Source: Leptospirillum ferrooxidans C2-3
GTDB taxonomy: Bacteria > Nitrospirota > Leptospirillia > Leptospirillales > Leptospirillaceae
DNA: 64,000 nt
Direction: 5' to 3'
Assembly (NCBI RefSeq): GCF_000284315.1
Contig: NC_017094.1
Span: 2,480,001 to 2,544,000 of the forward strand
Under the pieces are notes generated by a model that was given only the letters and a program-made list of their open reading frames with translations, did not search any database and was not told where the DNA came from. Within the stretch, counting starts at the first letter, position 1. The number at the start of each line of letters is the position of its first letter. Positions 9,874-18,892 of this stretch are shown in pieces. Position numbers and translations under genes: made by a program.

Positions 9874-11328
9874 ATGATGACCACGACAGAAAAACCAGGA
9901 GAAAACATCCAGACGCCAACGGAATTCGTGTCGGAAAACCCTCTCAAGATGAGTTCTCCCCTCGGAGGGGCCCTTTTCTTTCTCGGACTCGACCGGAGCC
10001 TGCCGGTCTTCCACGGATCACAAGGATGCACCTCTTTCGCGCTGGTTCTGCTTGGACGTCATTTCAAGGAATCCATCCCCCTCCAGACCACAGCGATGAG
10101 CGAGGTCACGACGGTTCTCGGAGGCGGCGACAACATACAGGCGGCGATTCTCAAGATTCTTGAGAAAGGAAAGCCGGGTGTCATCGGGATCTGCTCCACC
10201 GGTCTCACCGAAACAAAAGGCGAAGACATCGTCGGGGAGGTCGCCCTGTTCCGGAAAAAACATCCGGAGCACGACGATGTTCCACTGGTGGCGGTGTCGA
10301 CTCCCGACTTCCGCGGCTCCCATGAAGACGGTTTCAGGGATGCCATGATCCGGACGATCGAGGAGCTGGTGGTCACCGGAGAGAAGACCATCAAGAACCA
10401 GATCAATGTCCTGGCGGGATCCCACCTCACGGTGGCCGATATCGATTATCTCCGGGACGTTCTGAATGACTTCGGATTTTCTCCGATCTTCCTTCCGGAT
10501 CTCTCCCGCTCTCTCGACGGGATTATCCCGGACAATTTCGAACCGGTTTCCATGGGGGGAACAACCGTTGAAGAGATCCGGAAGATGGGCTCTTCAGAAC
10601 ACACCCTGGTGATCGGTGAGTCTCTCCGGGGAGCCGGGGAGGCTCTGTTGAAAAAAAGCGGTATCCCCTATGTCGTGGTCAACCGCTTGATGGGAATCAA
10701 CGCCTTCGACCGTTTTCTGGTCACTCTCAAAAACCTTTCCGGACGGGACTATCCGGAAGGGCTCAAGCGGGAAAGGAACCGTCTGACCGACTCCATGCTC
10801 GACGCCCACTTCTATCTGGGAGGCGTCAAGGTGGCCATGGGTCTTGAACCCGACCACCTGTTCGATCTGGCTCATTTTTTGACAGAAAACGGAATGGAGA
10901 TGGTCGGATCGGTAACCACAACCACCTCCACTCTTCTCCCCAAGACACCAGGACCGAAACCGGTCATTGGAGATCTTGGAACGCTGGAACGCCAGGCCAG
11001 ATCCGCAAACGCGGGTCTTTTGGTGACCCATTCCCATGGCCGCCAGGGGGCAAGCCGACTCAATATCCCCCTTTTCCGGGTGGGATTCCCCATCTTTGAC
11101 CGGCTCGGGGCGACCCACCGACTTTTCGTGGGGTATCGGGGAGCGATGGAAACATTATTTCGCCTGTCCAACATGATGTGGTCGAGAGATCCGGAAAACC
11201 AGCCCGACACCTGGTACCCCGAAGTCGGGGAAAAGACCCCAATCGTCTTCGGGGACGTTGACCCGGAGGAATTTGTTCCCGTGACCTTTCAGGGACTCAA
11301 TGAAAGAAGTGAAGGAGGACGTCCGTGA
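9874..11328 (+). CDS. nifN: FeMo-cofactor scaffold NifN
   Basis: 484 aa, homologous to NifK, partner of NifE. It shows the NifN features SPLGGALFFLGLDRSLPVFHGSQGC near residues 28-52, GRHFKE, and CSTGLTETKGEDI. It begins 12 bp after nifE with AAGGAG before two tandem ATG codons, and its stop overlaps the GTG of nifX. The C-terminal extension after the NifK-like domain is short, so this is NifN rather than a NifN-NifB fusion. Confidence 0.95.
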   Translation: MMTTTEKPGENIQTPTEFVSENPLKMSSPLGGALFFLGLDRSLPVFHGSQGCTSFALVLLGRHFKESIPLQTTAMSEVTTVLGGGDNIQAAILKILEKGKPGVIGICSTGLTETKGEDIVGEVALFRKKHPEHDDVPLVAVSTPDFRGSHEDGFRDAMIRTIEELVVTGEKTIKNQINVLAGSHLTVADIDYLRDVLNDFGFSPIFLPDLSRSLDGIIPDNFEPVSMGGTTVEEIRKMGSSEHTLVIGESLRGAGEALLKKSGIPYVVVNRLMGINAFDRFLVTLKNLSGRDYPEGLKRERNRLTDSMLDAHFYLGGVKVAMGLEPDHLFDLAHFLTENGMEMVGSVTTTTSTLLPKTPGPKPVIGDLGTLERQARSANAGLLVTHSHGRQGASRLNIPLFRVGFPIFDRLGATHRLFVGYRGAMETLFRLSNMMWSRDPENQPDTWYPEVGEKTPIVFGDVDPEEFVPVTFQGLNERSEGGRP

Positions 11329-11723
11329 AGATAGCTTTTGCGACCCAGGACATGGAAACCGTCGATGCTCACTTCGGATGGGCCAAGAATATCGCCATTT
11401 ACGATCTCGAGCCGGATTCTTTCAACCTCTCCCATGTGGCCTCCTTTGAATCCAATCTGGCCGAGGACGGAAACGAGGACAAGCTGGTTCCGAAGATCGA
11501 TGCATTGAAAGGTTGCGCCATCTTGTATGTGGCGGCCATCGGGGGATCAGGCGCTGCCCGCGTTGTCGCCCAGAAAGTACACCCGATCAAGGTCGAAAAG
11601 CCCGAAAAGATTACCGATCTTCTTGAAAAACTCAGACTTCTCATCAATGGCACACCGCCACCTTGGATGAGAAAGATTCTCCGTGACAAGGGAGAAAAAC
11701 AGGCCGACTTTCTCGAAGACTGA
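11325..11723 (+). CDS. nifX: FeMo-cofactor carrier NifX
   Basis: 132 aa, GTG start overlapping the nifN stop (GTGA). The NifX/NafY fold is evident: KIAFATQDMETVDAHFGWAKNIAIYDLE, then CAILYVAAIGGSGAARVV and HPIKVEKPEKI near the end. The family binds the cofactor precursor in transit from NifB to NifEN and on to NifDK. The His of AHFGWA is conserved in the family. Confidence 0.93.
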   Translation: MKIAFATQDMETVDAHFGWAKNIAIYDLEPDSFNLSHVASFESNLAEDGNEDKLVPKIDALKGCAILYVAAIGGSGAARVVAQKVHPIKVEKPEKITDLLEKLRLLINGTPPPWMRKILRDKGEKQADFLED

Positions 11724-11795
11724 CAGAGCAGGTCAGAACGGAAAGATCCTTTCGACAACAGATCATTCCAATCCAAAAATAGCGGGAGACACTCC

Positions 11796-12257
11796 ATGAC
11801 CAATACAGAATCGACACAGGCAGCATCAGAACAGTTTTTCAAGGATCTCGCCCTGCAGTTCCGCTCCCATGACGGCTTCGGCGCCTGGGACAAGCTGACC
11901 GACGAGCAGGTTTTGAAACCGTTCATTCTCGATGCCGAAGCCAGACGCGCGATTCCCATCATCGGCGACCCGGATCCGGACATTCTCTGGAGGCTCGAAA
12001 TCTTTTACAACACGATCGCCCTGTCCATCGAAAAAAGGACAGGAGTGATGGTCACCCCGATGATGAAGATGTCCCACGAGGGATTTGGCCGTATGGTCCT
12101 GATCGGCGGACGTCTCGTCGTCGTGAACAAGAATCTCAGGGATGTGCACCGGTTCGGGTTCGCATCCAGGGAGAAGCTCCTGGAAGAAGCAGAAAAGCTG
12201 ATCACCCAGGGGACGGAAATGATCGAGAAATTCAAAGAGGCAGCAACATTCGGATAA
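11796..12257 (+). CDS. NifX-associated nitrogen fixation protein
   Basis: 153 aa. The [48 protein letters not shown] segment is the hallmark of the NifX-associated family (DUF269), found beside nifX in most nif clusters. The biochemical role is unsettled; a helper in cofactor synthesis or stability is usual. GGGAGA precedes the start. Confidence 0.9.
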   Translation: MTNTESTQAASEQFFKDLALQFRSHDGFGAWDKLTDEQVLKPFILDAEARRAIPIIGDPDPDILWRLEIFYNTIALSIEKRTGVMVTPMMKMSHEGFGRMVLIGGRLVVVNKNLRDVHRFGFASREKLLEEAEKLITQGTEMIEKFKEAATFG

Positions 12258-12302
12258 AGAAAAAGGCTAACCGGTCCCGCGAAAGGGACAAAGGGGGAGA
12301 CG

Positions 12303-13868
12303 ATGGATTCCAAGGACATGAATTTTCTGAAGATGATTCAAGAACCGGAAACAGAAGCGTCAGGGTGTTCGGAGACATCGACCTGTGGCAGCTCGGGAGG
12401 TCCGGCCGACATGGATCCCGAAGTCTGGAACAAGGTCAAGAATCATCCCTGCTACAGCGAGGAAGCGCATCACTTTTACGCCCGTATGCATGTGGCCGTC
12501 GCGCCGGCCTGCAACATCCAGTGCAACTACTGTAACCGCAAATACGATTGTTCCAACGAATCCAGGCCCGGCGTGGTTTCAGAGCGCCTTACACCGGAAC
12601 TCGCGGCCAAGAAGGTTCTCGCCGTCGCATCGGAAATCCATCAGATGACGGTCGTCGGCATCGCCGGAGCGGGGGACTCCCTTGCCAATCCGGACAAGAC
12701 ATTCAAGACCTTCGAACTGATCTCGAAGGCGGCACCTGACATCAAGCTCTGCCTTTCGACCAACGGACTGGCTCTTCCCGACATGGTCGACAGGATCGCC
12801 GACTACAACGTCGACCATGTCACCGTCACCATCAATATGGTCGACCCTGAAGTGGGCGAGCAGATCTATCCCTGGATCTACTTCAACAAGAAACGCTGGA
12901 GAGGGCGCGACGCGGCAAAGATTCTCTCCGAAAGACAGCTTTTGGGTCTCGAGATGCTCACGGCCAGAAAGATTCTGGTGAAGGTGAATTCCGTGATGAT
13001 TCCCGGTGTCAACGACGAGCACCTGAAAGATGTGAACCGTGAAGTCAAAAGACGGGGCGCTTTCCTCCACAACATCATGCCCCTTATCTCCGAGCCGGAG
13101 CATGGAACATTCTACGGCTTGAACGGACAGCGGGGACCCACGGCGGAAGAACTGAAACATCTCCAGGATTCCTGCGAAGGGGAGATGAACATGATGCGCC
13201 ATTGCCGCCAGTGCCGGGCCGATGCCGTTGGCCTTCTCGGTGAGGACCGTTCCGCCGAATTCACCAATGAAAAAATTGAGGCCATCGAAATCGCAGATGT
13301 CCAGTACGACCTCGCAGCCCGCGAAGAATACCGGGACAAGGTGGAAAACATCCGGGAAACGGAGCGAAGGATCAAGGAAATGATCGTCTCGGGACTTGGA
13401 CAAAACAAGGATCTCGAAAAAGCCCCACCCATCCTTGTCGCGGTCGCGACCCAGGGGGGCGGTGAGATCAACCAGCATTTCGGCCATGCCCGGGAATTCC
13501 AGGTCTATGAGGTCGATGCCAATGAAGCCAAATTTGTGGGACATCGCCGGGTCGACCTTTACTGCGAGGGAGGTTTTGGGGAGGAAGATTCACTGACAAG
13601 AATCACCGAAGCCCTCTCCGATTGTGTCGCCGTCATGTGCGCAAAAATCGGCGGATGCCCTAAAAAGACGCTGGAAGAAGCCAACATTCTCGGAATCGAC
13701 AAATTTGCGTTCCAGTCGATCAAACCGGCCCTCCTCAACTATTTCAAGGAATATGTCGAGGGTGTCAAGTCGGGAGCGATCACTCCCAAAGAGGTCACAA
13801 GCCAGACAAAGATCAGGTCGGGAGCCTATACCGCTCCTGCTGGTAGTCCAATCACAATCCTGTCGTAA
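12303..13868 (+). CDS. nifB: FeMo-cofactor biosynthesis radical-SAM protein NifB with NifX-like tail
   Basis: 521 aa. The radical-SAM Cx3Cx2C motif is Cys70, Cys74, Cys77 (PACNIQCNYCNRKYDC). NifB fuses two [4Fe-4S] clusters with a carbide carbon from SAM to make NifB-co. Further cysteines (MRHCRQCRADAVGLLGED) mark the substrate-cluster sites. Residues ~375-490 form a C-terminal NifX-like domain (VATQGGGEINQHFGHAREFQVYEV), the common two-domain bacterial architecture. GGGGGAG precedes the ATG. Confidence 0.97.
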   Translation: MDSKDMNFLKMIQEPETEASGCSETSTCGSSGGPADMDPEVWNKVKNHPCYSEEAHHFYARMHVAVAPACNIQCNYCNRKYDCSNESRPGVVSERLTPELAAKKVLAVASEIHQMTVVGIAGAGDSLANPDKTFKTFELISKAAPDIKLCLSTNGLALPDMVDRIADYNVDHVTVTINMVDPEVGEQIYPWIYFNKKRWRGRDAAKILSERQLLGLEMLTARKILVKVNSVMIPGVNDEHLKDVNREVKRRGAFLHNIMPLISEPEHGTFYGLNGQRGPTAEELKHLQDSCEGEMNMMRHCRQCRADAVGLLGEDRSAEFTNEKIEAIEIADVQYDLAAREEYRDKVENIRETERRIKEMIVSGLGQNKDLEKAPPILVAVATQGGGEINQHFGHAREFQVYEVDANEAKFVGHRRVDLYCEGGFGEEDSLTRITEALSDCVAVMCAKIGGCPKKTLEEANILGIDKFAFQSIKPALLNYFKEYVEGVKSGAITPKEVTSQTKIRSGAYTAPAGSPITILS

Positions 13869-13879
13869 GGAGGGGGCAG

Positions 13880-14137
13880 ATGGCTTACACAATCGTTCTC
13901 GAAAACTGTACGGGGTGCTCGATCTGTGAGCTGGCGTGTCCCAACAGCGCCATTTTCTCAAACGACGATGGCCTCTACCAGATCGACCCTGACCTGTGCA
14001 CAGAGTGTGTCGGTCATTTCGATGAGGCCCAGTGTAACGTCGTCTGTCCGATAGAACTGACATGCATTCCCGATCCTGCCATTGTGGAGGATCGGGAACT
14101 GCTCATGGCCAGGAAGATCAAGCTGCACGGATCTTGA
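13880..14137 (+). CDS. Small 2[4Fe-4S] ferredoxin of the nif operon
   Basis: 85 aa. The first cluster motif is ENCTGCSICELACPNSAI; the second is CTECVGHFDEAQCNVVCPI, with the longer insertion between the second and third Cys seen in ferredoxins that follow nifB (FdxN-like). A donor to NifB or to nitrogenase is likely. AAGGAGG precedes the ATG, 11 bp after nifB. Confidence 0.92.
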   Translation: MAYTIVLENCTGCSICELACPNSAIFSNDDGLYQIDPDLCTECVGHFDEAQCNVVCPIELTCIPDPAIVEDRELLMARKIKLHGS

Positions 14138-14179
14138 GGCGAAGCTTTCTTTGTTCATTCTGAAAAAAGGAGAACCACC

Positions 14180-14572
14180 GTGGGCGTTACAGTGACAGAA
14201 AAGGCAAGTGTCTATCTTCGAAGGATGATCCAGTTCAACGGAGGCAACAGCCGGTCGGGAATCCGTCTGATCGTCAAGCCGGGAGGATGTTCAGGCTACT
14301 CCTACGACATGGAACTCGCCGACACGACCCTGCCAAGCGACCATGTCTTTCCCGGACCGGGATTTTCCGTTCACATTCCAAACGAATGTCTGCCTCTCGT
14401 CGATGGCTGCGAAATCGATTTTGAGGACAACATGATGAGCACGTCCCTTGTTTTTAAAAATCCCAACGCAACCAGTTCCTGCGGTTGCGGAACATCGTTC
14501 AATGTCGAGGGAGGACCAGCTCCTGCCGAAGGAGGGTGCTCCAAAAAAGGACCCGAGAATACGGCAGGCTGA
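14180..14572 (+). CDS. HesB/IscA-type Fe-S carrier
   Basis: 130 aa, GTG start after AAAGGAGA. It has the A-type carrier layout: VTEKASVYLRRM, GIRLIVKPGGCSGYSYDMEL (first Cys), and the C-terminal SSCGCGTSF pair. It carries or repairs Fe-S clusters for nitrogenase proteins. The ~20-residue tail after CGCG (GGPAPAEGGCSKKG) is longer than in IscA and contains one more Cys. Confidence 0.92.
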   Translation: MGVTVTEKASVYLRRMIQFNGGNSRSGIRLIVKPGGCSGYSYDMELADTTLPSDHVFPGPGFSVHIPNECLPLVDGCEIDFEDNMMSTSLVFKNPNATSSCGCGTSFNVEGGPAPAEGGCSKKGPENTAG

Positions 14573-14574
14573 AG

Positions 14575-15087
14575 ATGTCGGACATGCTCCTTGATTCCTG
14601 GGAAGAAGCGGCCGGAGCCGCCATTCTTCTAGCTCCTCCTGAAGCGGTGGCCCTTCTCAGATCGGCAGCGATGGCCTATCTGGATACGGAGCTCGCCCTC
14701 GAATACCTGAAGGAGGCGGACAGGCTTTACGGGGACTCCATACCGGTTGTGGTCGGAATCTACAAGTTCCACTTTTACAAGGGAATGCTCAGGGAAGCGA
14801 TCCCTTATGCGCTGAAAGCGGCCCGGATCATGGGTGACCGTCTCGGACTTCCCGATTCTTTTGAACAGGTCAGACCGGAAGATGCGGCTTTTTCAGAATA
14901 CGAACAGGAACCAAGGTTCTACATGTTCGCCATGAAGGCGGCGGGATACCTCCACGCCCGGCTTGGAGAAATGGAAAAGGCTCTTGAAATCCTCCGAAAG
15001 GTCCAGGAGCTGGATTCCCGGGACCGGATGGGAATCACCCGCCTGATCGGGGTGATTGAAAATGGAGGAAAGGAGGAGGAGGAATGA
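14575..15087 (+). CDS. TPR-like helical protein of the nif operon
   Basis: 170 aa from the ATG at 14575, two bases after the preceding stop. It has no catalytic motif. Helical repeats are seen: AMAYLDTELALEYLKEADRLYGDSIPVVVGIYKFHFYKG in the N-terminal half and AAGYLHARLGEMEKALEILRKVQELDSRD in the C-terminal half, the latter TPR-like. The tail is acidic (GGKEEEE). It overlaps the FeS-LRV gene by 4 bp, suggesting partners. The family has no function known to me; a chaperone or scaffold in Fe-protein or cluster handling is a guess. Confidence 0.75.
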   Translation: MSDMLLDSWEEAAGAAILLAPPEAVALLRSAAMAYLDTELALEYLKEADRLYGDSIPVVVGIYKFHFYKGMLREAIPYALKAARIMGDRLGLPDSFEQVRPEDAAFSEYEQEPRFYMFAMKAAGYLHARLGEMEKALEILRKVQELDSRDRMGITRLIGVIENGGKEEEE

Positions 15088-15896
15088 AAAATCAAAAGAC
15101 AGACCGTTCATTCAGGATCGATTCTCCTGTCTCCCCTCTCCCTTCCGGAGGGAACGTTTCCTGCCAGAACGAATGCGCCTCCTGTCCGGTCTTTCCCTTC
15201 CGGATGGAAACTCTTTGCGACCCGGGGCGCTCCTGTGTCAGGACGACCTACGCCAGACACATTGAACGTTTTTTCCGGACCAATCCGTCCTGGGCGGAAA
15301 GATTCTGGCAAGACCCTTATTTTGAGGTTCGGGCGATCGTGACCCGCTACCTTCCACAAAAGATTTTAAAGCGTTTGATCGAAGACCCGGATGAAACAGT
15401 CCGTATGAATGTGGCTCTTTTCATGGAATCCAGAGACCTTATCCGGATGATCGCTGACCCCGATCGAGAGGTCAGGATCCGGGTCGCGGCAAGGATTCCG
15501 GTTTCACTTCTTCCGATGATGCTTTTTGATCCGGACTACTATGTCCGTCTTCAGGTCGCCCTGCGGGTTCGTCCCGACAGCCTGTTCTCCCTGATGGAGG
15601 ACAGCGATGCCGAGGTTCGCAGGGTTGTGGCGGCGAGAATTCCCTCCCCGCACCACCTGAAGCTCAAAGATGATCCGGATCCCCTTGTCCGGATAGCGGT
15701 TCTGGAGCGCCTGAGCCCTGAACTCTGGATGGATGCGACGGAAGACAATGATATCCGGGTGCGATTCTGGCTCGCGGAACGCGCATTGGGGACCGTCCTC
15801 CTAAAAATGGCCGCGGATCCTGATTCGTTTATCAAAGACATCGCGAATGGCCGGTTAAAACAGTTGGAAACAGCATCGGAAAGGGTCGCGTCATGA
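15084..15896 (+). CDS. [4Fe-4S] leucine-rich-repeat-variant (LRV) protein
   Basis: 270 aa. The N-terminus has a Cys cluster (Cys27, 31, 34, 45, 51; NECASCPVFPF, CDPGRSC) matching the LRV FeS4 domain. Residues ~75-255 are about eight LRV units with the recurring pattern DPD-xVRxxVAxRxP. This resembles the nif-associated LRV protein first described in Azotobacter. The repeats should form a right-handed superhelix for protein binding. Start and stop both overlap neighbours by 4 bp (ATGA). Confidence 0.88.
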   Translation: MKNQKTDRSFRIDSPVSPLPSGGNVSCQNECASCPVFPFRMETLCDPGRSCVRTTYARHIERFFRTNPSWAERFWQDPYFEVRAIVTRYLPQKILKRLIEDPDETVRMNVALFMESRDLIRMIADPDREVRIRVAARIPVSLLPMMLFDPDYYVRLQVALRVRPDSLFSLMEDSDAEVRRVVAARIPSPHHLKLKDDPDPLVRIAVLERLSPELWMDATEDNDIRVRFWLAERALGTVLLKMAADPDSFIKDIANGRLKQLETASERVAS

Positions 15897-17053
15897 ACAT
15901 TCAAAAACCGTCTTTTATCGATCTTGATTCCTCGGCAACGACACCCGTATCTCCCGGAGTCCTTGAATCCATGATTCCCTATTTCCGGGAAGATTACGGA
16001 AATCCATCAAGCCCATATCCCCTGGGAGAGAGAGCCAAGGAAGCGGTCTCCCAGGCAAGGGAAAAACTTGCATGGCTTCTTTCGGCCCAGTCGCGGGAGA
16101 TCCTTTTCACAAGCGGAGGAACAGAGTCCAACCAGACGGCGGTCAGGGGAGCCCTCTCGGCAAGACCCGGAAAAAAGGAAATCCTGATCAGTTCGATCGA
16201 ACACTCCTCCATTCTCGGACTCGCTCCTTTTCTGGAGAAGGAAGGGTACAAGGTCACGCTCCTTCCCGTGAACCCATGTGGCCGAATCGAACCTGAAACG
16301 GTGAGAAACGCCCTTTCCGAAAATACAGCCCTGGTTTCCGTCATGTGGGTCAATAACGAAACAGGTGCGATCCAGCCGATCGAGGAAATCGTGGCCGATG
16401 CCCACAAGGCGGGTGCCCTTGTTCACACGGACGCCGTCGCAGCGACAGGAAAGGTCCCCATTGATCTCTCAAAGGTCCGGGTGGACTCCCTCTCCATGTC
16501 TTCCCACAAGATTTATGGACCCAAGGGAATCGGCGCCCTCTTTCTCCGCAAAGGAGAAACGTTCTCCTCTCTCATGCCGGGCTCGCAGGAAAGAAAACGA
16601 CGGGGAGGAACGGAAAACGTCCCGGGAATCGTCGGACTGGGATATGCAGCGGTGGAGGCGGCCGAATTTCTCCAGAACAGTATCGCAAAAATAACCCTTC
16701 TCAGGGATCACCTTGAGGAATCCCTGATGGACTATTTTCCTTTTATCCGGAGAAATGGCCCGAAAGAACCATCTTTTAGGGCTCCCCATATCACGAATCT
16801 GGGATTTTTGGGCATTGCCGCGGAAAAACTCCTTATGGATCTGGTCCGGGAAGGGATCTACGTGTCAATGGGCTCGGCCTGCTCCTCCGGATCGATCGAC
16901 CCCTCCCATGTCCTGACCGCAATGGGGCAGACACGGGAGGAGGCACTGTCGGCGCTCCGATTTTCCCTGGGACGATCAACCACAGCCAGAGACATTGACC
17001 GGACGACAACCATTCTGTCCGGAATTCTCAAGGAAAAACGGAGGGCGTCATGA
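15893..17053 (+). CDS. nifS: Cysteine desulfurase NifS
   Basis: 386 aa PLP enzyme that supplies sulfur for nitrogenase Fe-S clusters. The Schiff-base lysine is Lys206 (SMSSHKIYGPKGIGALF), the persulfide Cys is Cys330 (SMGSACSSGSIDPSHVL), and the TSGGTESNQTAVRGA phosphate-binding motif is present. It overlaps the LRV gene at its start and the next gene at its stop. No full-length NifU partner is in the window; only a NifU-C-like domain (18893-19192) and the HesB-like carrier are. Confidence 0.95.
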   Translation: MNIQKPSFIDLDSSATTPVSPGVLESMIPYFREDYGNPSSPYPLGERAKEAVSQAREKLAWLLSAQSREILFTSGGTESNQTAVRGALSARPGKKEILISSIEHSSILGLAPFLEKEGYKVTLLPVNPCGRIEPETVRNALSENTALVSVMWVNNETGAIQPIEEIVADAHKAGALVHTDAVAATGKVPIDLSKVRVDSLSMSSHKIYGPKGIGALFLRKGETFSSLMPGSQERKRRGGTENVPGIVGLGYAAVEAAEFLQNSIAKITLLRDHLEESLMDYFPFIRRNGPKEPSFRAPHITNLGFLGIAAEKLLMDLVREGIYVSMGSACSSGSIDPSHVLTAMGQTREEALSALRFSLGRSTTARDIDRTTTILSGILKEKRRAS

Positions 17054-18204
17054 ATACGGAAAAGCCCCAGGAAAACCCCATCGCCTTTGACCGTGGCCAA
17101 TGGACAAAGGAAGAGGAAGAACAGTGGGTCGCTCTTCTCGGAAGGGAGGGATTCGACAGGCCGGTCGAGACGCTCGAGGCCCGGCTTGGATTTGTCTTTG
17201 GGAGGGCCAAGGTTCTTTTGGTCCCCAGCCCATCCATCGCGCTCCATATTGTCTTGACCTCCCTCGGAATCAACGAGGGAAGCGAAGTCATCGCCTCCCC
17301 GTTTTCCTGGTTCGGTACGGCCAGAGCCATTCCCTGGAGCGGAGCGAAGCTTGTTGTCTCCGATATCGACTCCTGGTCTTTCACTCTGGACCCGGACAAG
17401 GTCTCAAAACGGATCAACGAGAAAACCCGCGCCGTCCTGATCGGAAACTCCCTTGGCCATCCGGCGGACTGGGATCGCTTTGAAGACATCAAAAAAGATC
17501 ATCCGGTGATCCTGATCGAAGACTCGACCGAAGCTCTTTTTTCCGAATACCGGGGCCGACGCACAGGAAGTTTCGGAGATGTGTCGATCCTTGCTTTTGG
17601 ATCGCCGCACCCCAATCTTGGCGAATCCTATGCGGCAATCCTCACCGACAGGGAGGAGCTGGACACCCTTTTCCGGGCCATGAGGGACAGCCATCGGGCC
17701 TTGCCCCTGTCGCTACCGGATCCCATTCTCTCAATGGACCTCGGAATCTCTCCGGCCCTGGCCATGACCGGTCTTTCTTCTCTTGGACGACTGGCGGGAG
17801 GTCTCAAGAAAAGAGCCCTGCTTCTGGAAGCTTACCAGGATGCCATGCGCTCCTTCGAGGGGGTCAAGGACCTCTATCTCTCCCCCAATGTGGAATGGGT
17901 CAACTGGATGACCTACATGGTCCATCTCGGAACCCGATTCTCGGTTCTCTCGAGAAACGCCATTGTCGATGATCTCAGACAATCCGGTATTGAGGCCATG
18001 GCTTTTCCAAAAGCCCTTCACCTCGATCCCTGGTTTTTGGCCCGGGGATATTCCAAAGGAATGGCGCCTATTGCGGAGAAACTTTCAGAGAGGGCCATCG
18101 CCCTGCCATTTCACCCGGGAATGAATCCCGAAGATGCGGGGCAGATCATCGAACGATTCAAGGAGGCGGCGATCAATGTCGGTGCCGGAGCGGCCATTTA
18201 CTGA
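17050..18204 (+). CDS. DegT/DnrJ-family aminotransferase homologue lacking the PLP lysine
   Basis: 384 aa. The fold markers are clear: LLVPSPSIALHIVLTSLGINEGSEVIASPFSWFGTARAI, then VILIEDSTEALFSEYRGRRTGSFGDVSILAF. Where the family has the Schiff-base Lys (FSFYPTKNLG), this protein reads FGSPHPNLG at residues 183-191, with no Lys. The EDAAQ-type loop is EDSTE. It is therefore probably not a classical transaminase. It sits between nifS and nifZ with 4-bp overlap to nifS, so it is translated with the nif genes. A sugar-nucleotide role seems unlikely; a structural or PLP-binding role is possible. Confidence 0.82.
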   Translation: MNTEKPQENPIAFDRGQWTKEEEEQWVALLGREGFDRPVETLEARLGFVFGRAKVLLVPSPSIALHIVLTSLGINEGSEVIASPFSWFGTARAIPWSGAKLVVSDIDSWSFTLDPDKVSKRINEKTRAVLIGNSLGHPADWDRFEDIKKDHPVILIEDSTEALFSEYRGRRTGSFGDVSILAFGSPHPNLGESYAAILTDREELDTLFRAMRDSHRALPLSLPDPILSMDLGISPALAMTGLSSLGRLAGGLKKRALLLEAYQDAMRSFEGVKDLYLSPNVEWVNWMTYMVHLGTRFSVLSRNAIVDDLRQSGIEAMAFPKALHLDPWFLARGYSKGMAPIAEKLSERAIALPFHPGMNPEDAGQIIERFKEAAINVGAGAAIY

Positions 18205-18274
18205 CAATCAGGTCATGGGAAAAACCATTCTCCCGGAATTTCCGGGAGACGAGAAAAGATGGAGGATGAGCACA

Positions 18275-18478
18275 ATGGAAATGGTTCATGTCGTGTTCCT
18301 GAATAACGGATCGGTCCAGAAAATCACACATTGTCCGGAAGGGATGAGCTTTCAGTCCTGGTTCAACTTTCTTTCAAGGTCGACGGTGGACCGGTACGAA
18401 CCCCTTTCCGGCGGGCGGGGAGTGTTTCGCTTCGAACCGGGAGAGATCGAGGACCTAAACCGGAAAGCCCTGGCCTGA
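18275..18478 (+). CDS. Small nif-operon protein of unknown function
   Basis: 67 aa from the ATG at 18275, nine bases after GGAGG at 18261-18265; an alternative ATG at 18266 lies too close to it. The sequence (MEMVHVVFLNNGSVQKI, then a SFQSWFNFLSRST helix and a GRGVFRFEPGEI end) looks like a compact alpha/beta domain with one Cys. I know no family. Its conserved operon position just before nifZ suggests a real gene. Confidence 0.6.
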   Translation: MEMVHVVFLNNGSVQKITHCPEGMSFQSWFNFLSRSTVDRYEPLSGGRGVFRFEPGEIEDLNRKALA

Positions 18479-18519
18479 ACAGGACCGGAACGTCTTTTTG
18501 ATTGGAAAGGAGAACCTCC

Positions 18520-18828
18520 ATGAGTGGAAGCGATATTGTCGAACTGACCGGACCACCTTTTTTTGAATTTGGCGAAAAGGTCAAGCTCAAGAAACATATC
18601 CGAAATGACGGAACGTTCCCGAACCGCGAAGTGGGGGACATTCTGGCAAGAAAAGGAGATGAGGGATACATCCGGAGTATCGGCACCTTTCTCCAGCAGT
18701 TCTATATCTATGCCGTCTATATCCCTGAAACCGGGGTCACCGTCGGGTGCAAGTTCCGGGAGATAGAGTCTCTCGATTACGACGACAGTCCCGATGAAGA
18801 GCCAGTCAAAACCGAAAACCCCTCATGA
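18520..18828 (+). CDS. nifZ: NifZ family protein
   Basis: 102 aa, ATG at 18520 after AAAGGAG. The NifZ core is intact: FGEKVKLKKHIRNDGTFP, VGDILARKGDEGYIRSIGTFLQQFYIYAVY, and VGCKFREIE. NifZ helps mature the second P-cluster of the MoFe protein. It lacks the long C-terminal extension of some NifZ proteins and ends in an acidic tail. Confidence 0.92.
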   Translation: MSGSDIVELTGPPFFEFGEKVKLKKHIRNDGTFPNREVGDILARKGDEGYIRSIGTFLQQFYIYAVYIPETGVTVGCKFREIESLDYDDSPDEEPVKTENPS

Positions 18829-18892
18829 CCGGATCGGACAGATCCGGGGAACCGATGATTCGGAAACGTTTTTTCCACTGAAGGAGAGGACC

